Shown here one piece after another: positions 10,659-18,560 of a stretch of DNA of 64,000 bases. The position numbers were made by a program, and so were the translations under genes. Origin of the DNA: RPQJ01 sp963746325 (GTDB lineage: Bacteria > Pseudomonadota > Gammaproteobacteria > Steroidobacterales > Steroidobacteraceae). The stretch spans positions 744,001 through 808,000 of the forward strand of contig CAVVBC010000005.1 of NCBI GenBank assembly GCA_963746325.1. Reading direction: 5' to 3'. Below the pieces are notes generated by a model. The model was not told where the DNA came from. It saw only the letters and a program-made list of their open reading frames with translations, and did no database searches. Every line of letters begins with the position of its first letter. The first letter of the stretch is position 1.

Positions 10659-11389
10659 TTACCCCAGTCTTTTCTGCGCCATGCAGTGCAGCAGGCGATC
10701 CTCTTCCTGCTTGACCACTGCATAGCATTCGCAGCAAAGCCGCTCCAGGTGCGGCCGGTCCAGGACGACGATCTGCCCGCGGCTGTAACGGATGACGCCG
10801 AGCCGCTGCAGCCTGCCCGCGGCCTCGGTGACGCCTTCGCGGCGCACTCCCAGCATGTTGGCGATGAGTTCCTGGGTCATGTTGAGCTTGTTGGTCAGGC
10901 AGCCGATCGAGCGAGAGCAGCAGCCAGCGGCAGAGCTGCTGGTCGACGGTATGGTGTCGATTGCAGACGGCGGTCTGCGCCATCTGCGTGATCATTGCCT
11001 GCGTGTAGCGCAGGAACAGGTTCTGCAGCCTGCCGCTGCGATGAAACTCGTCCTTGATGCGCTGCCCGGTCAGGCGACAGGCGTGCCCGGCGCTCTGCAC
11101 GACGGCACGGTTCGGGGTGGTCTCGCCGCCCATGAACAGCGAGATGCCGATCAGGCCTTCGTTACCCGCAACTGCAATTTCGGCTGAGGCGCCGTCGAGC
11201 AGCACATAGAGCAGCGATACGATGCAATCGAGTCGGAAAGTACACGTGGCTCAGCGTGTCGCCGGACTCATACAGGACCTGCCCAAGCTGCAATTCGACG
11301 TACTGCAGGTGCGGGAAGATCCGCTCCCGCTCGTCCGGCGCCAGGGCGGCGAGCAGGTGATTTGCGGTCGGGTCGTGGCTTACCGGCAT
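10659..11389 (-). CDS. Crp/Fnr-family transcriptional regulator (two apparent frameshifts)
   Basis: N-terminal cyclic-nucleotide-binding-type beta roll (LGQVLYESGDTLSHVYFPT, then GNEGLIGISLFMGGE) and a C-terminal winged helix-turn-helix (MTQELIANMLGVRREGVTEAAGRLQRLGVIRYSRG). A cysteine pair (CCEC) follows near the C-terminus. Breaks near 11235 and 10898 are each repaired by removing one base, giving 242 residues, normal for this family. The start is the ATG at 11389 (MPVSHDPTANHLL); an in-frame TTG lies three codons further out. It converges on the PAS gene and probably answers a stress or redox cue. The ligand is unknown; the classic N-terminal Fnr iron-sulfur cysteines are absent. Confidence 0.8.
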
Positions 11390-11521
11390 GACTTGCAAGT
11401 CTGCATCGACTGGACGCAGCCCGTACGATCAGACCGTACTCTTTTTACAGCCTGCAGGCGATAGCGTCGCTGCGCAGCGGAGCGGGCGACGTCGCTGGCG
11501 CTTTGTTCGTGCTACTACAGG

Positions 11522-12139
11522 CTACTGCTTCTTTTTCGCGCGCCGTGACCGCGACGATGCCGCGGCCGCCATCGAGTGCTGCGCGACGTAGTGCGCAGCC
11601 ACGTCGTCCCCGGCGCTGGCCGCACGATGGATGCCCTCGATGATCATCTTCTCGGCCCGCTCGGTGCCGACCCAGTTCACGATCGTCACCCATTTGCCCT
11701 TTTCCAGGTCCTTGTAATGCTGGAAGAAGTGCGCGATCTGGTCGACGAGCGTGATGGGGAGGTCCTTGTACGACTTCACGCCTGAGTAAAACGGGTGCAG
11801 CTTGTCCACCGGCACGGCGATGATCTTTTCGTCGTCACCGGCTTCGTCCTTCATCAGCAGCGCACCGACCGGACGGACCCGGACGATCGCGCCGGCCACG
11901 ATGGGACTCGGCACCACGACGATCACGTCGACCGGGTCGCCGTCGCCAGACAGCGTGTGCGGCACGAAGCCGTAGTTGCCCGGGTAGAACATGGCCGTGT
12001 TCAGGAACCGGTCGACGCGCAGCGCGCCGGATTCCTTGTCCAGTTCGTACTTGACGGGCACGCCGCCCTGCGGAATCTCGATCAGGACATTGATGTCGCT
12101 GGGCGGGTCCGCGCCGATGCTGATCTTGTTGATGTCCAT
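11522..12139 (-). CDS. ppa: inorganic pyrophosphatase (family I)
   Basis: Cytosolic soluble pyrophosphatase that removes PPi from biosynthetic reactions. The protein has 205 residues. The family I metal-binding signature DGDPVDVIVV is seen, and KDLPITLVDQIAHFFQHYKDLE with KWVTIVNWVG matches the C-terminal half. The tail after residue 175 is basic (SRSRRAKKKQ), longer than the E. coli enzyme. It stands alone on the minus strand: the downstream gap to the Crp/Fnr gene is 130 bp, and the upstream gap to hemE holds an inverted repeat of TAGGGAT-type units. Confidence 0.95.
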   Translation of the reverse strand: MDINKISIGADPPSDINVLIEIPQGGVPVKYELDKESGALRVDRFLNTAMFYPGNYGFVPHTLSGDGDPVDVIVVVPSPIVAGAIVRVRPVGALLMKDEAGDDEKIIAVPVDKLHPFYSGVKSYKDLPITLVDQIAHFFQHYKDLEKGKWVTIVNWVGTERAEKMIIEGIHRAASAGDDVAAHYVAQHSMAAAASSRSRRAKKKQ

Positions 12140-12149
12140 GGGTGGAGCT

Positions 12150-12245
12150 TAGGGATTAGGGAATAAGGATTAGGGACTAGTCAGAAGTGTAGCGTTATGT
12201 GCTGCTCGGTTTCACTCCGCCTACTCCCTATTCCCTATTCCTTAC
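12150..12245. repeat. inverted repeat of TAGGGAT-type units between ppa and hemE
   Basis: The left arm (about 12150-12180) is a run of AGGGATTAGGGAATAAGG-like units ending at an AGTCAGAAG boundary. The right arm (about 12218-12245) is the pyrimidine-rich complement with CTATTCCCTATTCC units. About 40 nt separate them. The element sits directly at the 3' end of hemE, so it could act as its terminator. It resembles the elements near 40560-40735, 55005-55110 and 56035-56300. Confidence 0.75.
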
Positions 12246-13317
12246 TCCCTTCCGCGTGATAACGCGGAGAGAGCTCGTGCACCGCCTCGATCATCGCGAG
12301 TGCGTGCTCTGGCTTCACTTCCGGGTGGATGCCGTGGCCCAGGTTGAACACGTGGCCCGAGCCCTTGCCGTAGCTGGCCAGCACCAGCCCGACCTGTTCG
12401 CGAATTCGCTCCGGCGGCGCATAGAGCACGCTCGGGTCGAGGTTGCCCTGCAACGCCACCTGGTCCTGCACCGCGCGGCGCGCATCGCCCAGGTCGGTCA
12501 TCCAGTCGACGCCGAGCGCGTCGCAACCCGTCGCCGCCATTTCCGGCAACCACGCCCCGCCACCCTTGGTGTAGAGGATGACCGGGACGCGACGGCCCTC
12601 GGCTTCGCGGGTCACGCTGTCGACGATCCGCTGCATGTAGCGCAGCGAGAATTCGCGGTAGTCGCTCGGCGTCAGCGCGCCGCCCCAGGTGTCGAACACC
12701 ATCAGGGCCTGGGCGCCTGCCGCGACCTGGCCATTGAGGTAGGCGATCGTCGCGCGCGTGATCACGTCGAGCAGCCGGTGCAGCTCTTGCGGCGCGCCGT
12801 ACAGCATGCCCTTGATGTGCTCGAAGTTCTTGCTGCCGCCGCCTTCGACCATGTAGGTGCCGACGGTCCAGGGGCTGCCGGCGAATCCGATCAGCGGCAC
12901 GCGGCCCTTGAGCTCGCGCCGGATCGTGCGCACTGCGTCCATCACGTAGCGCAGCTCGCCTTCCGGATCCGGGATCGGCAGCTGGTCGATGTCGGCCGAC
13001 GTGCGCACGGGGCGCGCGATCTTCGGGCCTTCGCCGGTCTCGAACGACAGTCCGACGTTCATCGCGTGCGGCACCGTCAGGATGTCCGAGAACAGGATCG
13101 CCGCGTCGAGCCGGTAGCGGTCGAGCGGCTGCAGCGTGACTTCGCAGGCCAGTTCGGGATTCATGCACAGCTTGAGGAAGCTGCCGGCCTTGGCACGCGT
13201 GGCGCGGTACTCCGGCAGGTAGCGGCCGGCCTGTCGCATCATCCACAACGGCGTGCGCGGCGTGGGCTGGCGCAGCAGCGCGCGCAGCAACAGGTCGTTC
13301 TGCAGCGGCGCGCTCAT
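12235..13317 (-). CDS. hemE: uroporphyrinogen decarboxylase
   Basis: Converts uroporphyrinogen III to coproporphyrinogen III in cytosolic heme synthesis. The protein has 360 residues, the usual length. The N-terminal signature PLWMMRQAGRYLPEYR (residues 23-38) carries the arginine contacts for the substrate, and GFAGSPWTVGTYMVEGGGS is the second signature. It ends HVFNLGHGIHPEVKPEHALAM. The start ATG overlaps the pyrF stop by 4 bp, so the two are translationally coupled. The stop falls inside the right arm of the TAGGGAT-type inverted repeat. Confidence 0.96.
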   Translation of the reverse strand: MSAPLQNDLLLRALLRQPTPRTPLWMMRQAGRYLPEYRATRAKAGSFLKLCMNPELACEVTLQPLDRYRLDAAILFSDILTVPHAMNVGLSFETGEGPKIARPVRTSADIDQLPIPDPEGELRYVMDAVRTIRRELKGRVPLIGFAGSPWTVGTYMVEGGGSKNFEHIKGMLYGAPQELHRLLDVITRATIAYLNGQVAAGAQALMVFDTWGGALTPSDYREFSLRYMQRIVDSVTREAEGRRVPVILYTKGGGAWLPEMAATGCDALGVDWMTDLGDARRAVQDQVALQGNLDPSVLYAPPERIREQVGLVLASYGKGSGHVFNLGHGIHPEVKPEHALAMIEAVHELSPRYHAEGSKE

Positions 13318-13991
13318 GCTTTGGCTCCAGCGAATGACTGTGCAATGGTGGCCTGGATCGCCTCGGCAGCCGCGCGCGGATCCGCAGCATCACGGATCGG
13401 GCGGCCGACGACGATGTAGTCGGCGCCGTTGGCAAAAGCCTGCGCGACGTCGACGGTGCGCTTCTGGTCATCGACCGGCTTGTTCTCGACCGGACGAATG
13501 CCGGGGGTGACGACCAGCAGCCGGTGATCGATGAACTGGCGCAGCATCGGCGCCTCGAGACCCGACGACACCACGCCGTCGCAGCCGGCTTCGAGCGCGC
13601 GCCGCGCGCGCGACAGCACCAGCTTTTCGACGTCCACGGTGAACCCCAGGTCGTCGAGGTCGCCCCGATCCAGGCTGGTGAGCACGGTCACCGCGAGGAT
13701 CTTGACGTCGCCCTTGGCGGCGGCCGCTGCTTCCATGATGGCCTGGTTGCCGTGGATCGTCGCGAAGGTCACGCCGCGGTTGCGCAACTGCTTCACGGCG
13801 GCCGCGACCGTGGCCGGCACGTCGAAGAACTTGAGGTCGACGAAGATCTTCTTGCCGCGGGCGACCATCCAGTCGAGCAGCTCGAAGTAGCCGCCGGACA
13901 TGAACAGCTCGAGTCCGATCTTGTAGAAGACGACGGCATCGCCGAGCTGCTCGACGATCAGGCGCGCCGCCTGCGGGTCGGCGACGTCCAT
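13314..13991 (-). CDS. pyrF: orotidine 5'-phosphate decarboxylase
   Basis: Last step of UMP synthesis. The catalytic Asp-Lys-Asp array appears as VDLKFFDVPATV (D52, K54, D57), followed by TIHGNQAIMEAA and the phosphate-binding TPGIRPV and VVGRPIRDA. The only usable in-frame ATG is at 13991 (MDVADPQ), inside the conserved first strand; in-frame residues just upstream read RERLIFA, like the normal N-terminus of the family. The real start may therefore be the TTG in another frame near 14036 (MTPKNIPDR), with one base lost in between. The gene is coupled to hemE by a 4-bp overlap. Confidence 0.9.
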   Translation of the reverse strand: MDVADPQAARLIVEQLGDAVVFYKIGLELFMSGGYFELLDWMVARGKKIFVDLKFFDVPATVAAAVKQLRNRGVTFATIHGNQAIMEAAAAAKGDVKILAVTVLTSLDRGDLDDLGFTVDVEKLVLSRARRALEAGCDGVVSSGLEAPMLRQFIDHRLLVVTPGIRPVENKPVDDQKRTVDVAQAFANGADYIVVGRPIRDAADPRAAAEAIQATIAQSFAGAKA

Positions 13992-14124
13992 GGCGAAAAT
14001 GAGGCGTTCCCGCGATCGGGGATGTTCTTCGGCGTCAAGGCGGCACTCCGGAAAAAGCCCCGGAATGCTACCAGACGGGCCACGGCGCGGCCTCCGCGCA
14101 AGCCCTCACTGGCCGGGAAAAGCG

Positions 14125-15612
14125 TCACTCGTCGGGGTAGGGGAACCACTCGGGATCGGCCTCGGCCCGGGGCGCGATCATGACCATCTTGGAGCGCCGG
14201 AACTGCTCGAGGCCCTCGGCGCCCAGTTCGCGCCCCAGGCCGGTGAGTTTGCGCCCGCCGAAAGGCACGCAGTCGTTGTCGTTCAGCGGCGTGTTGACCC
14301 AGACGATGCCGCTTTCGATCTCGTCCACGGCGCGCATGGCCTCGGCCAGGTCATTGGTGTAGATGTTGGCGCCCAACCCCAGCTGCGAATCGTTGGCAAG
14401 CGCAATGGCCTCGTCGAGATCGCGCACCTTGCACACCGGCGCCAGCGGACCGAAACACTCGCCGTGCATGATGTCCATGGCGTGGGTGACTTCGAGCACG
14501 GTCGGCTCGTAGAACCACCCCCTGGCCAGGCCGGGCGGGCGTTTGCCGCCGCAACGGACGCGCGCGCCCTGCTCCACGGCCCGGGCCACGATACGCTCGA
14601 CGCGCTCACGTTCACGGGCCGAGGCCAGCGGCCCGATGTCGATCCGGTCGAGGCCGCTGCCGACGCGCAGCGCACGGGCTTCAGCGGCAAGCAGCTCGAC
14701 GAACGAGTCGTACACGCTTGCGTGCACGTAGAAGCGCTCGGCCGAAGTGCACACCTGGCCGCAGTTCAGGAACGCCGCGAACGCCGCTCCCTTGGCCGCG
14801 ACGGCGACCGGCGCCGACGGCATGACGATGAAAGGATCGTTGCCCGACGCCTCGATCAGCACCGGCTTGAAGCGCCGCCCCGCCGCCTCCGCGACCGCCT
14901 GCGCCGCCGGGACACTGCCGGTGAAGGCGATGGCGTGCGTGTTCGCGTGCTCGACGAGGCGACGGCCGGTCTCGGCCCCGCCGGTCAATGCCTGCACCAG
15001 TCCGCGGGGCAGTTCGTCGAACGCTGCCATCACCAGCAGCAGGGTCAGCGACGTGAGCTCGGACGGCTTGACGATGACCGCGTTGCCCGCTGCCAGCGCC
15101 GCCGCGGCCTGCCAGCCGAACAGCAGCACCGGGAAATTGAACGGCACGATCGAGACCACGGTGCCCAGCGGCTCCTTGATGGTCATCTGCAGTTGCCCGG
15201 CGATGACGGGGCCGGACACGCGTCCCTGGTCGTGGCGCGCGAGCTCGGCGTAGTAACGGAACGACGAGGCCGACGCGCCGATTTCCCAGTTGGATTCGCG
15301 AAACGGCTTGCCCATCTCGCGGGTGAGGCACTCGCCCGCCGTGGCGGACATCTCGACCAGCCGGGCGGCGACCCGATGCAGGGCATTCGCGCGATCGAGT
15401 GCGCCCATCGCCCACCATTGCCGTTGCGCACGCGCGGCCGCTGCAACGGCGGCTTCCACTTCGTCCGCGGTTGCATCGGCAAAATGGGCGATCACGGCTT
15501 CGGTCGCGGGATCGATGATCTCGCGCCGAGGACCCTGGCCCGGGACGGCCACGCCGTCGATGAAGTGCGTGCCGGACAACTGCTGCATCTTCAGCTCGGC
15601 GTGGGTGGGCAT
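14125..15612 (-). CDS. NAD(P)-dependent aldehyde dehydrogenase
   Basis: A 495-residue member of the ALDH superfamily, oxidising an aldehyde to an acid. The cofactor segment PFNFPVLLFGWQ, the NAD-loop FTGSVPAAQAV, general base E254 (LIEASGNDPFIV), catalytic C288 (NCGQVCTSAER) and the C-terminal PFGGRKLTGLGRELG are all present. The usual ELGG around the catalytic glutamate reads EASG here. The substrate cannot be named; overall the sequence resembles the succinate-semialdehyde or betaine-aldehyde dehydrogenase groups. The gene lies between pyrF and dgt and has no obvious pathway partner. Confidence 0.88.
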   Translation of the reverse strand: MPTHAELKMQQLSGTHFIDGVAVPGQGPRREIIDPATEAVIAHFADATADEVEAAVAAAARAQRQWWAMGALDRANALHRVAARLVEMSATAGECLTREMGKPFRESNWEIGASASSFRYYAELARHDQGRVSGPVIAGQLQMTIKEPLGTVVSIVPFNFPVLLFGWQAAAALAAGNAVIVKPSELTSLTLLLVMAAFDELPRGLVQALTGGAETGRRLVEHANTHAIAFTGSVPAAQAVAEAAGRRFKPVLIEASGNDPFIVMPSAPVAVAAKGAAFAAFLNCGQVCTSAERFYVHASVYDSFVELLAAEARALRVGSGLDRIDIGPLASARERERVERIVARAVEQGARVRCGGKRPPGLARGWFYEPTVLEVTHAMDIMHGECFGPLAPVCKVRDLDEAIALANDSQLGLGANIYTNDLAEAMRAVDEIESGIVWVNTPLNDNDCVPFGGRKLTGLGRELGAEGLEQFRRSKMVMIAPRAEADPEWFPYPDE

Positions 15613-15654
15613 CGCTCGGGATTACCTGCGGTGGAAGGGGCTGTGCGGGGCTGT

Positions 15655-16836
15655 TCAGGTGCGCTCGGCGGGATTGAACAGCCGGCGATGCTCGAGGATG
15701 GCGAATCGGTCGGTCATGCCGGCGATGTAATCGGCCACGGCGCGGGCACGCCCGGCTTCCCCGCTCACGGACTCGAGGCGGCGCGCCACTTCCTGGTGCT
15801 CGATCGGCATCAGGTTGACCTCGCCGAACATCGCGCCGAACAGGTCGCGCACCACGCGTTGCGCCTTGGTCGTCATGCGCAGCACGCGGTAGTGCTTGTA
15901 CAGGTGCTCGCGCAGGTAGCGCTTGAGTTCCAGGTGTTCGTCACGCACGGCGTCGGAGAAAAGCAGCAACGGCGCCGGCCTCGACCTGACGTCGTCCGCG
16001 CTGGCAGGCGTCGCCCGGGCGAGCGAGGCGGCGGAGGTGTCGACGAGGTCGTTGACCGTGTAGTCGATCATGCGCCGGACCACTTCGTGCACCAGGCGTC
16101 GCTCGCCCAGGTCCGGGTACTGCGCCCGCACCTGCTCGAACTGCCGCCCGAACATGCGGCAACTGCACAGCGCTTCGATGGTGATCAGGCCGGCCCGGAT
16201 GCCGTCGTCGACGTCGTGGTTGTTGTAGGCGACCTCGTCCGCGAGGTTGGCCAGCTGCGCCTCGAGGCCGGGCTGCTTGCGTTCGAGGAAGCGCACGCCG
16301 AGTTCGCCGAGCGTGCGGGCATTGGCCGCGGAGCAGTGCTTGAGGATGCCCTCGCGCACCTCGAACGTGAGGTTGAGGCCGCGGAATTCCGCGTACCGCT
16401 CTTCGAGCTCGTCGACGACCCGCAGCGACTGCAGGTTGTGCTCGAAGCCGCCGAACTCACGCATGCAGTCGTTGAGCGCGTCCTGGCCCGCGTGGCCGAA
16501 CGGCGTATGCCCCAGGTCGTGCGCCAGGCAGATGGCCTCGGCCAGCGGTTCGTTGAGGCTGAGCGCACGCGCAACGCTGCGGGCAATCTGCGCCACCTCG
16601 AGCGAATGCGTGAGGCGTGTGCGGTAGAGGTCGCCCTCGTGATTGACGAAGACCTGCGTCTTGTACACGAGGCGGCGAAACGCCGTGGAATGCACGATGC
16701 GGTCGCGGTCGCGCTGGTACTCGGTGCGATGGCGCGGTGGCGGCTCGGCCACGCGCCTGCCGCGCGAGTCGGCGGAGCGCTGTGCGTAGGGCGCCAGGAT
16801 CGTGTCGTCGCCGCTGCCGCCCGTGTGGCCGCTCAT
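15655..16836 (-). CDS. dgt: deoxyguanosinetriphosphate triphosphohydrolase-like protein
   Basis: HD-domain hydrolase that cleaves dNTPs to deoxynucleosides and triphosphate. The protein has 393 residues. It opens with the typical HRTEYQRDRDRIVHSTAFRRLVYKTQVF, followed by THSLEVAQIARS (first His), the HD motif AHDLGHTPFGHAG at about residues 105-117 and NLADEVAYNNHD. The length matches the shorter dGTPase-like type 2 proteins rather than the 505-residue E. coli enzyme. It overlaps aroB by 4 bp, so it belongs to the pil-aro-dgt transcription unit order. Confidence 0.92.
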   Translation of the reverse strand: MSGHTGGSGDDTILAPYAQRSADSRGRRVAEPPPRHRTEYQRDRDRIVHSTAFRRLVYKTQVFVNHEGDLYRTRLTHSLEVAQIARSVARALSLNEPLAEAICLAHDLGHTPFGHAGQDALNDCMREFGGFEHNLQSLRVVDELEERYAEFRGLNLTFEVREGILKHCSAANARTLGELGVRFLERKQPGLEAQLANLADEVAYNNHDVDDGIRAGLITIEALCSCRMFGRQFEQVRAQYPDLGERRLVHEVVRRMIDYTVNDLVDTSAASLARATPASADDVRSRPAPLLLFSDAVRDEHLELKRYLREHLYKHYRVLRMTTKAQRVVRDLFGAMFGEVNLMPIEHQEVARRLESVSGEAGRARAVADYIAGMTDRFAILEHRRLFNPAERT

Positions 16837-17948
16837 GCCGCTGCCCCCTCGAAGTGCGCCTGCAGCGTTTCCTGCAACGCAGCGGCGGGATAGTCGCCCG
16901 TCACGACGCCCGACCCGAGCCGGTCGAGCAGCACCAGCCGGATCCGGCCGGCGAGCACCTTCTTGTCCATGCCCATGAGCTCGAGCGCGCGTGCCGCACC
17001 GATCGGCGGCGCAACGAGCGGCAGGCCGGCGCGTTGCAACAGGTCGCGAATGCGCGCGACGTCCGCAGGTGTGACATGCCCCAGGCGCTGGGACAGGTCG
17101 GCCGCCAGCAGCATGCCCATGGCCACCGCCTCGCCGTGCAGCCAGGCGCCGTAGCCGGACGCGTTTTCGATCGCGTGGCCGAAGGTATGGCCCAGGTTCA
17201 GCAGCGCACGGCTTCCCTGCTCGCGTTCGTCGCTGGCGACGATGCGCGCCTTGATGGCGCAGGAGCGTTGTACGGCGATTGCCAGGGCCGCCATGTCGAG
17301 CGCCAGCAGTTGCTCGACGTTGGCTTCGAGCCAGGCGAGGAAGTCGATGTCCGCGACCAGGCCATACTTGATCACTTCGGCCAGGCCGGCACGCAGCTCG
17401 CGCGCCGGCAGCGTCCGCAACGTGCCAAGGTCGGCCAGCACCGCGCGCGGCTGGTGGAACGCACCGATCAGGTTCTTGCCGCCCGGGTGATTGACGCCGG
17501 TCTTGCCGCCGACGGCCGAGTCGACCTGGGCCAGCAGCGTCGTCGGCACCTGCACGAAATCGACGCCGCGCTGGTAGCAGGCCGCGGCGAATCCCGCCAT
17601 GTCACCGACGACACCGCCGCCCAGCGCGACCACGCAGGCATCGCGGTTCAGGCGCGCCTCGACCAGTGCATCGAATACCTGGCCCAGCACCGCGAGGGTC
17701 TTGTGCCGTTCGCCGTCCGGCAAGGCCAGCGACTGCACGCGCCTGGCGGCAGGGCCGGCCAGGAGTGCAGCCGTCAGTTGCTGCAAGTAGAGCGGCCCGA
17801 CCGTTGTGTTGGTGACGATGAAGACATCACGCGCGGGAACGAGCTGCGCGAGCAGTGCCGCGTCGTCGAGCAGGCCGGGGCCGATCAGGATCGGGTAGCT
17901 GCGCTCGCCCAGGTCGATGCCCAACTCGAGCCGGGCGGGACGGGTCAC
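16833..17948 (-). CDS. aroB: 3-dehydroquinate synthase
   Basis: Second step of the shikimate pathway: DAHP to 3-dehydroquinate, using NAD and zinc. The protein has 371 residues. The NAD loop GGGVVGDMAGF, the lysine segment VGGKTGVNHPGGKNLIG, AEVIKYG (zinc Glu), and the zinc histidines in NLGHTFGHAIE and HGEAVAMGM are all present. It overlaps aroK and dgt by 4 bp on either side, which indicates tight translational coupling. Confidence 0.96.
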   Translation of the reverse strand: MTRPARLELGIDLGERSYPILIGPGLLDDAALLAQLVPARDVFIVTNTTVGPLYLQQLTAALLAGPAARRVQSLALPDGERHKTLAVLGQVFDALVEARLNRDACVVALGGGVVGDMAGFAAACYQRGVDFVQVPTTLLAQVDSAVGGKTGVNHPGGKNLIGAFHQPRAVLADLGTLRTLPARELRAGLAEVIKYGLVADIDFLAWLEANVEQLLALDMAALAIAVQRSCAIKARIVASDEREQGSRALLNLGHTFGHAIENASGYGAWLHGEAVAMGMLLAADLSQRLGHVTPADVARIRDLLQRAGLPLVAPPIGAARALELMGMDKKVLAGRIRLVLLDRLGSGVVTGDYPAAALQETLQAHFEGAAA

Positions 17949-18484
17949 TGGGAAATTCCGCTTGCGCCGAGCTGCCGGCAGATGTGGTCGACGACCGTCT
18001 TCACCTTGCGCCCGTCCGTATCGACGACGATTTCGGCCACCTCGAGGTAGAGCGGCGCGCGCTGCAGGAACAGCCGCTCGAGCGTGCCACGGGGATCTTC
18101 GTTGTTGAGGAGCGGCCGGTCATGGCTGCGGCGGGTGCGTGCAAGCTGCTGGTCGATGGAGGTCTGAAGATACACGACCCGGCCGCGCGCGCGCAGCCGC
18201 TCGCGGGTGCGTGGGTCGAGGATGGCCCCGCCGCCAGTGGACAGCAGCAGCCCCTCGCGCGTCGTCAGCGCATCGATGACTTCCGCTTCACGCTGCCGGA
18301 AGCCCGCTTCGCCCTCGCGCTCGAAGATGTAGGCGATGTCGACACCGGTGCGGGCCTCGATTTCCTCGTCGCTGTCGACGAAAGCCAGGCCCAGTCGCTG
18401 CGCCAGCTGCCGGCCGACCGCGCTCTTGCCCGAGCCCATCGGCCCGACGAGGAAGACGTTCAGCGGTGGCGCGCGCTCGTCCAC
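17945..18484 (-). CDS. aroK: shikimate kinase
   Basis: Phosphorylates shikimate with ATP. The protein has 179 residues. Walker A is GPMGSGKSAVG (residues 15-25), followed by DSDEEIEARTG for shikimate and Mg binding, the GGG loop LLSTGGGAIL and the LID arginine segment TRRSHDRPLL. The gene follows pilQ after a hairpin terminator (18500-18533) and precedes aroB with a 4-bp overlap, the classical gammaproteobacterial pilQ-aroK-aroB order. Confidence 0.96.
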   Translation of the reverse strand: MDERAPPLNVFLVGPMGSGKSAVGRQLAQRLGLAFVDSDEEIEARTGVDIAYIFEREGEAGFRQREAEVIDALTTREGLLLSTGGGAILDPRTRERLRARGRVVYLQTSIDQQLARTRRSHDRPLLNNEDPRGTLERLFLQRAPLYLEVAEIVVDTDGRKVKTVVDHICRQLGASGISQ

Positions 18485-18499
18485 GTGTGGCGGGTCCCC

Positions 18500-18533
18500 A
18501 AAAGAAAAGCGGCCGCAGGATCACTGCGGCCGC
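18500..18533 (-). terminator. hairpin terminator after pilQ
   Basis: Perfect 10-bp stem (GCGGCCGCAG) with a 5-nt loop. On the minus strand it is followed by TTTTCTTTT, as expected for intrinsic termination of the pilMNOPQ transcript. Some read-through into aroK is likely, because no strong promoter is obvious in the short gap. Confidence 0.7.
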
Positions 18534-18560
18534 GCATTCTCGCACCGGTCGAACGGCGCG

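Noticed and set aside
13990..16893. Open frame of about 967 codons on the plus strand
   Set aside because: It is antisense to the aldehyde dehydrogenase and dgt; its composition is Arg/His/Gly-rich without motifs, typical of the opposite frame of GC-rich genes.
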